A stretch of DNA of 64,000 nucleotides from Roseburia sp. 1XD42-34 (GTDB taxonomy: Bacteria; Bacillota; Bacilli; Bacillales; Amphibacillaceae), in NCBI RefSeq assembly GCF_009917385.1, contig NZ_QWLJ01000011.1, positions 1-64,000 on the forward strand. Direction: 5' to 3'. The notes beneath the pieces were generated by a model, which worked only from the letters and a program-made list of their open reading frames with translations, did no database searches and was not told the DNA's origin. Each line of letters opens with the position of its first letter. Position 1 is the first letter of the stretch. Shown one piece after another: positions 57,733 to 64,000 of this stretch. A program made the position numbers and the translations under genes.

Positions 57733-58341
57733 TTAAAACTGATCAGTACTATAAACAAATGCATTCAGCACCGTATTTTTAGGATCGTAGGTTTCCAGTA
57801 TCTTTCCATAGCGTTCGCGATAATCATTGTCTACTTTCATTTGTGGGATAACCTTGGTTCCTTCTTCAAAGAAATGCTTCGACCCCCGACCCATTTCTTT
57901 TCCTCGTTTCGTATGCTTGTCTAGTGCCACATCCATAATTTCCGGTTTTTGCCCCATCGCAAAACCTTTAATAATAATATTTTTTAAAAAGTCACTCGAT
58001 CTGTCCTTTTTGCTTTCACATAAGATCCGGATGGCGTGGATAAAATACATTGGCTGGTCACCATCATTATATGGGAAGTTTTTACGCATTTCGTTTAAAT
58101 TTTGTACGTGAATCGCGGCATTCAAATTACCAAATCCGATATCCTCAACAGAGATAGTCAATAATCTTCTCCACATTCTATCGAGTAATTGCGGGGAGCT
58201 AATATATAGTTCATAAGCATACGCACAAGCTTCCTCTACCATCGCTCTGCGGATAGATTTTTGTAAAGATGAAACGACTTCATCTACCTGTAAATTATTT
58301 CTTGTTTTCGTTTCTGCCCATACATTATAGGTTGCACTCAT
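57733..58341 (-). CDS. Stand-alone protein like the C-terminal domain of RarA/MgsA ATPase
   Basis: A 202-residue helical protein that matches the C-terminal half of replication-associated recombination protein A: SLQKSIRRAMVEEACAYAYEL near residue 26, RRLLTISVEDIGFGN near 60, and the HTKRGKEMGRGSKHFFEEG tail near 145. No AAA+ ATPase domain (Walker A or B) is present. It is the last gene of a PTS operon. Whether it acts on DNA or has a new role in sugar uptake is unknown. Confidence 0.7.
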   Translation of the reverse strand: MSATYNVWAETKTRNNLQVDEVVSSLQKSIRRAMVEEACAYAYELYISSPQLLDRMWRRLLTISVEDIGFGNLNAAIHVQNLNEMRKNFPYNDGDQPMYFIHAIRILCESKKDRSSDFLKNIIIKGFAMGQKPEIMDVALDKHTKRGKEMGRGSKHFFEEGTKVIPQMKVDNDYRERYGKILETYDPKNTVLNAFVYSTDQF

Positions 58342-58401
58342 GTCTAATTATCTCCTTCATTATATAATCTATTTATCTTATCAGTTTAATAGGGTTTTAA
58401 C

Positions 58402-58716
58402 TTATTTTGCCTGATGAATTTCCATTAATTCTTGCACTAATATTTTTATCGTTTCTGCATTCATGAGCTGATCTTCAGCATGCACGAGTAGTAATGTTAC
58501 TTGTGGCTCCAATTCTTTCATTTCATCAGATAATGCAGAGGCATGCACATGATGCGCCTCAGCAAATTCATCGGCACCTTCTTGTAATTTTTTTTGCGCT
58601 TCCTCCACATTACCTTTTTTTGCATCTTCTAAAGCCATTAAATAATTCGATTTAGCAAGCCCTGCACAGGTAATAATTTTCATTGCTATCTCTGATAATC
58701 GCTCTACTTTGGACAT
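58402..58716 (-). CDS. PTS lactose/cellobiose-family EIIA component
   Basis: A 104-residue helical EIIA of the lactose/cellobiose type that passes phosphate from HPr to EIIB. The conserved His is in LLVHAEDQLMNAE near residue 80. It lies three bases after the EIIB gene, so they are co-translated. Confidence 0.9.
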   Translation of the reverse strand: MSKVERLSEIAMKIITCAGLAKSNYLMALEDAKKGNVEEAQKKLQEGADEFAEAHHVHASALSDEMKELEPQVTLLLVHAEDQLMNAETIKILVQELMEIHQAK

Positions 58717-58719
58717 AAA

Positions 58720-59025
58720 TTATGCTTTCCCTTCCTCATGCATTTTGAAAGCTTGTTTCAAAGCCTCTTCACCATTCGCCATGGCATAAGTTCGTGGCTC
58801 TACAGCAGCAACCGGAATACCTAAAGTTGCTTTAATAGAATCAACCGCATAGATAATTTGTGGACCAACTAAGCAAATGTCCCATTTTCCTACTTCTTCA
58901 TTAATAGCATTGTTCGATCTTGCTTCTACGACTACATCTAAATTTTGTGCAGCTGCAGCCTTGTTCATTTTATCCACTAAAATTGAGCTGGACATTCCAG
59001 CATTACATACTAATAATATGTTCAT
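58720..59025 (-). CDS. PTS lactose/cellobiose-family EIIB component
   Basis: A 101-residue EIIB with the phosphocysteine Cys7 in LLVCNAGMSSSILV, the standard motif of this family. It precedes the EIIA gene and follows the regulator by 90 bp. Confidence 0.92.
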   Translation of the reverse strand: MNILLVCNAGMSSSILVDKMNKAAAAQNLDVVVEARSNNAINEEVGKWDICLVGPQIIYAVDSIKATLGIPVAAVEPRTYAMANGEEALKQAFKMHEEGKA

Positions 59026-59115
59026 TTCGTTCTCTCCTTTTAAAAAAACTTAGAACTTATGGAAAAAGCTTCCGTTTTTCCTCTACTATAATCTACTACA
59101 GAATAATTACAAAAC

Positions 59116-61080
59116 TTACTCTATATAATGTTTGTTAAAAAACGATGTCGATAAGGCGATAATTTTCTCTAAAAAAGCTTCTTTTCCATCTGCATCTAAT
59201 AAACTGGCGATGGAGTCCTGATCTAAAGCTAATTGCTGCATAAAGTGAAACAACGTGCTTACATCATCATCCATTTTATTTTCAATGGCTAGCAAAAACA
59301 CCATTCTAATCTTTTCTCCTTTATGCAAGAGAGGCTTTTTCAGCACCGCTACATGAACGGTTGTTTTATTGGCAAATGAAGACAATGGGTGTGGGATCAT
59401 AAAATGCTTCCCAATCGTTGTTGGATAATTTTCCTCACGTTGGATAACATCCTTTACATACCCTTCTAAATCTTGAATACGGTGATGTCGTTTTAATTTC
59501 TGTGCCATATTTTTAATTAGCTCGTCAAACGTCCACTGTTCTTCCTCATAGATATCAACAAATTCTTCGCTGAACATGCGTAATATCAGCTTTTCATATC
59601 GATTACTATTTTTGATTTTGTGGATTTTATTCGTAAGTGAATAATAATCACTTCGCTCAGGAATTCGCTCAATAACATGGCAAGGAATAGCTTGATCAAG
59701 ATTTAAAATATTCGTTGTAATAATTAAATCCACTTGTTGACTTTCCACATAATTGTCTAATGCGATCAATGGCAGGCATGCAACGACCTCCAAATGATTC
59801 CTAAAGTTACTAGTGAGCCAATTTTGAATAATATCATTAATCCCCATACTCGTATCACTAATAACAATCGTCTTCAAACGGTTATTATTTTTTCGTAAAA
59901 ATATTTCAATATAAATCGCAATATAAGAGATTTCATCATCTGCTAAATATTTCTCTTGATAACGATATACAATATGAACAATTAACATGGCTACTTCATA
60001 CGAAAATGGATAACGTTTTTTTATATCATTAATGATTGGATTGGATAGTTCATAATTCGTATCTAAACGGCGAAGCATATATTCCATATGCACTTTCAGA
60101 TTTTCCATCGTTTCTACGCTTTCTTTTAAATCGATACTATATTTATCCAATACTTCTCTACGAAATTCATTTAAAATGGTTAGTGCTGTTATACTAATAT
60201 TTTCTTCTAACGAATTCGAGTTTGTTGGAATTTTAAGGGACCAAAAAAACCGATTGAGACTCGTTTTATCTTTTTCCTTTATATCTATGCCTGATTTCAC
60301 CAATTCCTGTAATAAAGAACTGACATTTCCATTAAAATAGGACTGTACATCAGACTTTATTGTAAATCCAAATCGATTCCTTAACACGGTGAGATAAATA
60401 GCACCAACCATCATTTCAAACGATTTGTCATCTATAATGAGCTTCTGGGAGGCTAAATAATTTTTCATTTTTATTGTTAATAAATCAAACTCTTTTTGAT
60501 CAAAGTGACCATTTACTAACAGGTTGACATCTGTTAAATAATCGGGCTTGTCCGATAAAATAAGCTCCTTTAAGATTTTAAACAACAAATACCTAATTTC
60601 TTCCTCTGTGACAGAAAAATAAATTTGATTATGCTGGATTTCCATTGGCTGTATTTTATACTTTGTTTCCAAGAGTTGTCTTATTTTACTTAAGTCCTTA
60701 AAAATCGTTTGTTCGGACACGTAGAGCTCATCCGCTAATTGAAAGCAATCCTGCTCTTTTAAAAACAGCACCTTCCCTAAAACAACATATAAACGTTGTT
60801 CCTGATTTTGAAATCCTTGACGCTGTATGGTGGTGGTAGGATTCATAAAAGCTGTTAAAGTCTGTATATATGCAGGCAAAAGATAATAGCCTTTTTTATT
60901 CGAAGACAAAATGCGCAACGATTCATGAATTAACGTTTTATTGATGGAGGCAATATCGTTTCTTACGGTTCTTGTGGATACATTTAATTTATCAGCTAAT
61001 TTCGCGCCAAAAATACCATTTGGATTTTTTAAAATCAACTCAATGATTTCCTTTTGTCGTTCCGTAAACATCGATATCAC
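59116..61080 (-). CDS. LicR/BglG-type PTS-regulated transcriptional activator
   Basis: A 654-residue regulator that lies inside the operon it probably controls. Domains in order are a winged helix (about 8-60: GAKLADKLNVSTRTVRNDI), a second Mga-like HTH near 105-160, two PRD domains (about 190-400), an EIIB-like domain near 405-490 and a C-terminal mannitol-type EIIA domain with His in IPHP near 573. Such proteins switch by phosphorylation on PRD histidines and the EIIA domain. It has no RNA-binding CAT domain, so it is an activator of the LicR/ManR group instead of an antiterminator. Confidence 0.88.
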   Translation of the reverse strand: MISMFTERQKEIIELILKNPNGIFGAKLADKLNVSTRTVRNDIASINKTLIHESLRILSSNKKGYYLLPAYIQTLTAFMNPTTTIQRQGFQNQEQRLYVVLGKVLFLKEQDCFQLADELYVSEQTIFKDLSKIRQLLETKYKIQPMEIQHNQIYFSVTEEEIRYLLFKILKELILSDKPDYLTDVNLLVNGHFDQKEFDLLTIKMKNYLASQKLIIDDKSFEMMVGAIYLTVLRNRFGFTIKSDVQSYFNGNVSSLLQELVKSGIDIKEKDKTSLNRFFWSLKIPTNSNSLEENISITALTILNEFRREVLDKYSIDLKESVETMENLKVHMEYMLRRLDTNYELSNPIINDIKKRYPFSYEVAMLIVHIVYRYQEKYLADDEISYIAIYIEIFLRKNNNRLKTIVISDTSMGINDIIQNWLTSNFRNHLEVVACLPLIALDNYVESQQVDLIITTNILNLDQAIPCHVIERIPERSDYYSLTNKIHKIKNSNRYEKLILRMFSEEFVDIYEEEQWTFDELIKNMAQKLKRHHRIQDLEGYVKDVIQREENYPTTIGKHFMIPHPLSSFANKTTVHVAVLKKPLLHKGEKIRMVFLLAIENKMDDDVSTLFHFMQQLALDQDSIASLLDADGKEAFLEKIIALSTSFFNKHYIE

Positions 61081-61141
61081 CTGCTTGGTATCTTTATTTT
61101 ACTAAGTTTTCCTAATAAACACGCATCTTATAAAGCGGCAC

Positions 61142-62410
61142 TTAAACTGTTTTTTCGCTCTCTTTTTTTATCTCATTTGCTTCCATTGCTTTAAAGAATG
61201 GCAAATAGATAAGCGTCATTAAAATTAAACTAATGAAAACAAATACAACTGCTCGCCAATCCAATGTCATGAGGAAAGCTCCTACGCCAGGTGGTAAAAA
61301 TCCTGGTGGGTTAGCAATTGGCATACCCATTAGACCAGATGTCATGCCAAAATAAGTTAATGTCGTAACAATAAGTGGACCAAAGACAAAAGGAATAAAC
61401 ATAAATGGATTTAGTATGATTGGAGCGCCAAAGATAAGCGGCTCGTTAATTCCAAATAATGAAGGAATAATGGACACTTTACCAATCGCATTTAGGTTTT
61501 TCGCTCTTGAACGCATCATAAGCAATACGAGCCCTAATGTAAGGCCAGAACCGGACACTTGTAATATGTTATAGTATAACCCAAATGTAAAGATATGGGT
61601 TACATCAGCACCTGCTGCATAGTTGGCAATATTTTCCGCTTGATATGTGATCGCAAATGGCGCCCATACAGCAGAAGTAATCGCTGGACCGTGTAAACCA
61701 AAAAACCAAAGAAATTGCGTTAGAAGTATAACAATTAATAAGGATGGCAAGCTATCCATGGAACTAATTGCTGGTGCTAGCACATTCATAATTACTTGCG
61801 GAAAGGCAACCTCTCCTAAACTCGTTGATAAAATAGCTATGGTAGAACCAAGCAGAATATTAACAATCATTGGGAATAAATTACTAAAGCTATCTCCTAC
61901 CATTTGTGGTACGCTGTCTGGCAATCGAACAACCATTTTTTTCTTAATCATAAAGCGAGTTACTTCAACGCTTAAAATAGCAGATATAATACTAACGAAT
62001 AACCCTTGTGCTCCTAAATAAGTCATATCAAGTCCATTTTCCGTAACAACACCGCTCAGAATCACATGTATAATTACAGCTGTAATCCCATATTGTGCGG
62101 AATGCATCGCATATTTCTTCGCCAAGGAATCAGCAATAAAGAATGCAGCATAAACGGATAACAAACCATTTGTAAACTTATCTGGATACGTTAATTTATC
62201 AATATGGTTAGCAAAAAACTCATGAATAGGGCCGCTTTGGAACATGTTCATAAATGCAATTGGCAAAATAAAAAACGAACCTATAATGATAATTGGAACA
62301 ATTGCAATCATTCCGTCTTTTATTGCTTGTAAGTGCTTCTGTTGCTCCACTTTATTCGCAATCGGCATCAGCCATTTCATTAAAGTGGACTGAAGTTTTG
62401 AGCTGTTCAT
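61142..62410 (-). CDS. PTS lactose/cellobiose-family EIIC permease
   Basis: Membrane permease of 422 residues with about ten helices. The substrate loop SLFGINEPLIFGAPIILNPFMFIPF near residue 310 is typical of cellobiose-type EIIC. It is the first gene of the operon, before the regulator, EIIB and EIIA. No phospho-beta-glucosidase gene accompanies it in this window, so the substrate is uncertain. Confidence 0.9.
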   Translation of the reverse strand: MNSSKLQSTLMKWLMPIANKVEQQKHLQAIKDGMIAIVPIIIIGSFFILPIAFMNMFQSGPIHEFFANHIDKLTYPDKFTNGLLSVYAAFFIADSLAKKYAMHSAQYGITAVIIHVILSGVVTENGLDMTYLGAQGLFVSIISAILSVEVTRFMIKKKMVVRLPDSVPQMVGDSFSNLFPMIVNILLGSTIAILSTSLGEVAFPQVIMNVLAPAISSMDSLPSLLIVILLTQFLWFFGLHGPAITSAVWAPFAITYQAENIANYAAGADVTHIFTFGLYYNILQVSGSGLTLGLVLLMMRSRAKNLNAIGKVSIIPSLFGINEPLIFGAPIILNPFMFIPFVFGPLIVTTLTYFGMTSGLMGMPIANPPGFLPPGVGAFLMTLDWRAVVFVFISLILMTLIYLPFFKAMEANEIKKESEKTV

Positions 62411-62462
62411 GGGGACCTCCTGTTTGTGAAGTATTTTTCTTGCTTGCTATAGCTTAACTATA

Positions 62463-62478
62463 ATTGAAAACGGTTTTT
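62463..62478 (-). promoter_or_regulatory. Possible operator or weak cre upstream of the PTS operon
   Basis: The sequence AATTGAAAACGGTTTTTACC around 62461-62480 has a palindromic AAAACGGTTTT core, about 55 bp before the EIIC start. It matches the 5' half of the cre consensus but lacks the closing CA. Confidence 0.3.
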
Positions 62479-62637
62479 ACCAGCAAATAAACATTTTCCG
62501 CCATGCTAGGAAACGGCATGACATGTTAGCCTTAAAATACTCCCAACAGTTGCTTTGTTAGCTTCCCTCATCTAAAGTAAAATAATCGACTAAAACTATA
62601 AACTGCAAAGATTCATATTTCTATAAAGAAATCCACA

Positions 62638-62788
62638 AGCCCCGGTTAAGCAACATAGTGAATGGAACGAAGCTACAGAGATAAAGTGAACCTCCAATTA
62701 GTGGGGTTTTTTTCATTCCCGTTGGTGGTTAACTCAGCGAATCAGGGATTTAGGTGCTGTTGGACTGTTATCTCCTACTTCGACTTGA
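62638..62788 (+). repeat. R1 5' module fused to an R2 element (copy c)
   Basis: Starts CCCGGTTAAGCAACATAGTG, AATGGAACGAAGC, GAGATAAAG (R1 5' module), then continues as R2: TGAACCTCCAATTAGTGGGG, CCCGTTGGTGGTTA, ATTTAGGTGCTGTT and TTATCTCCTACTTCGACTTG. This shows R1 and R2 share their beginning. It is part of a 1442-bp region without a gene between the PTS operon and the right-hand gene. Confidence 0.7.
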
Positions 62789-62807
62789 TAAGCTCACATC
62801 ATTTATT

Positions 62808-63052
62808 TTGAAGCCGGAGCGTGGAGCGTAGTACCTTTTTATGAGATAAAGGAATTATGCCCCTGCAACCAGGGGGTATGCCGACGTCAGGCGGCAAGCC
62901 CGTTTTTAGTCGGCCTTCCCCTTAGTGACGAACCGATGATGACCTATCATAGGGGGCTTCGTAAAGTCGCATAGTTACAGGACGATGAAGCCAAACATGA
63001 CTAGTTGGTTTTTTTATCCATAAGCACATCATTTTATGCTTTCCTAATCTTT
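62808..63052 (+). repeat. Dispersed intergenic repeat R1, copy G (long form, degenerate)
   Basis: The 5' hairpin is gone, but GAGATAAAGGAATTATGCCC, the CCCCTGCAACCAGGGGG hairpin, the CCGACG ... TTTTTAGTCGG arms, CCGATGATGACCTATC and the tail ATTTTATGCTTTCC are clear. The 3' GTTGCTGGG has decayed to GTTACAGGA. Confidence 0.75.
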
Positions 63053-63450
63053 GAACAAAAAGTCAAAAAACTTGTTGAAAATGTCTAGCCACAAGGGTTA
63101 CTTATAAGGTGAAACGGAGATTCCGTCAGTAGAAGTTTTCCTCGCGAGAACAGAACAAATTAGCATGGCAGGCGTCCTTATTCTCCTGTGAACAGCTTAT
63201 TGCCTTCCCGTGCAACTCAAAGATGGTCCCATCCCATGTTGTCTCCTGTTTAGTACAAATCCTGTTAGACGCAAGATAAAGAAAAAACACTAAAAAACAG
63301 AACATACTAAAGTCGAGTGCCCTTTTTAGATGATAACTTTTCTTGTCTTCACACAAAAAAATCAGAACCATATACAGATTGTATACTTACCCTAAACAGA
63401 TGCATGCTATTTTCCGAGTAGTAATTGACATCGCATCATGCTATAGTTGC

Positions 63451-63654
63451 GAACAAAGGCGAAAGCGCCCGTTTAGCAACGTAGCAACTGGAACGAAGCA
63501 ACTAAAGTTTTAGGGATCATGGTGAGGATACGAACCGATGATGACTTATCGTAGGTCGCTTTCGTGAAGGCGCCTAGTTGCTGGGCTCATGCGCCGGACG
63601 TGGCTATTCCGTTATATCGTCCCAAAGCCAAAATTTTTATACTTTCTCATCTCT
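63451..63654 (+). repeat. Dispersed intergenic repeat R1, copy H (short form)
   Basis: Intact short-form copy: GAACAAAGGCGAAAGCGCCC, AGCAACGTAGCAACTGG, TTTTAGGGATCATGGTGAGG, CCGATGATGACTTATCG, AGTTGCTGGGCTCATGCGCC and the tail ATTCCGTTATATCGTCCC, AAATTTTTATACTTTCTC. It ends next to a minus-strand terminator. Confidence 0.88.
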
Positions 63655-63657
63655 TTA

Positions 63658-63695
63658 AAAATCAAAAACAGACCTGTTTGTACGTAACAGATCTG
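63658..63695 (-). terminator. Terminator of the right-edge gene
   Basis: On the minus strand CAGATCTGTT ... AACAGGTCTG pairs over ten bases (one wobble) and is followed by TTTTTGATTTTT. Confidence 0.75.
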
Positions 63696-63852
63696 CTTTT
63701 CATTGTAAAACCAATTCCTTGGGTTATTTATCTAGCACACTTTATATCCGTTTTTTTCCACGCTCACTTCCTCCAAAATCCTTTTAGTTTATAACCTTTT
63801 CTTATCCGTTTAAATTGGTTCTTCTTCCTGATATGGTACTATCACTTATCAT

Positions 63853-64000
63853 TCATTTATCCCCAACCTTCGGAACATGCTTAAAGATCTCGCCAGACTC
63901 AAAAAACTCAATTAACCGGCTAATCCAGTTCAAATAATCGAGTGAGCCTTTTATCTCCTTTAGTAAATTATCCAATTGCGCTTCTAGCTCTTCATTTAGC
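63853..64000 (-). CDS. 3' end of an unidentified protein-coding gene
   Basis: An open frame without a start runs in from the right edge and ends at a TGA at 63853. The 48 visible residues (EELEAQLDNLLKEIKGSL ... FESGEIFKHVPKVGDK) are charged and probably helical. I do not recognise the family. The downstream terminator supports that this is a real gene end. Confidence 0.6.
   Translation of the reverse strand, partial: LNEELEAQLDNLLKEIKGSLDYLNWISRLIEFFESGEIFKHVPKVGDK

Noticed and set aside
59116..61080. BglG-type RNA-binding antiterminator
   Set aside because: The N-terminus is a DNA-binding winged helix, not the RNA-binding CAT domain, and no RAT-terminator is visible upstream.
63126..63371. 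81-codon minus-strand frame with a hydrophobic segment
   Set aside because: No ribosome site, odd composition and overlap with decayed repeat DNA.

Overview
The window looks like chromosomal DNA of a low-GC, spore-forming member of the Bacillaceae. It carries spoVR, yhbH and prkA homologues, a CotF-type coat protein, ypjP, and ydbS/ydbT. Strong AGGAGG-type ribosome sites precede most genes. The gene set would suit a Virgibacillus/Oceanobacillus-like genus, but that is a guess without a search. No rRNA, tRNA, complete IS element or prophage was found.

Layout. 0-5 kb: a CstR-type persulfide-sensing repressor, a CNNM/CorC membrane protein, YkvI, a sirtuin and YpjP. 5.6-11.3 kb: the sporulation/stress trio spoVR, yhbH and prkA. 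11.4-23.8 kb: a phosphonate locus with phnGHIJKML, a PHP-domain phosphoesterase, the phnDCEE transporter and a phnF-like GntR regulator. Candidate PhoP boxes lie before phnG and phnD. 24-29 kb: a TraB-family membrane protein, a small phospholipase-A2-like protein, a sugar O-acetyltransferase, and a YeiH exporter divergent from a LysR regulator. 29-39 kb: a complete type I-C CRISPR-Cas system (cas3-5-8c-7-4-1-2) between two arrays with related leaders pointing in opposite directions. 39.6-52.9 kb: ydbS/ydbT with a LURP-one-like gene, a formate/nitrite channel with an Fnr site, assorted metabolic genes, a CotF-like protein, a PbuE-like efflux pump and a 6-phospho-alpha-glucosidase. 53-57 kb: a YheO-like regulator, a lone PTS_EIIC_2-type transporter and L-serine dehydratase. 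57.7-62.4 kb: a lactose/cellobiose-type PTS operon with a LicR-like regulator and a stand-alone RarA-C-terminal-like protein.

How genes work together. PhnDCEE would import phosphonates, PhnGHIJ with PhnK/L/M would convert them to a ribosyl cyclic phosphate, and the PHP protein probably opens that cyclic ester in place of PhnP. The cas operon and its arrays form a self-contained immune locus. The SdaAA/SdaAB pair deaminates serine and is probably fed by the adjacent transporter.

The strongest unexplained signal is a modular dispersed intergenic repeat family, called R1 and R2 here. R1 is roughly 200-260 bp, rich in inverted repeats, and present in seven full or degenerate copies plus partial ones, all in the same orientation. 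Most copies sit just past the 3' end of minus-strand genes. R2 is a second family that shares R1's 5' module and has one copy inverted about 40 kb away.
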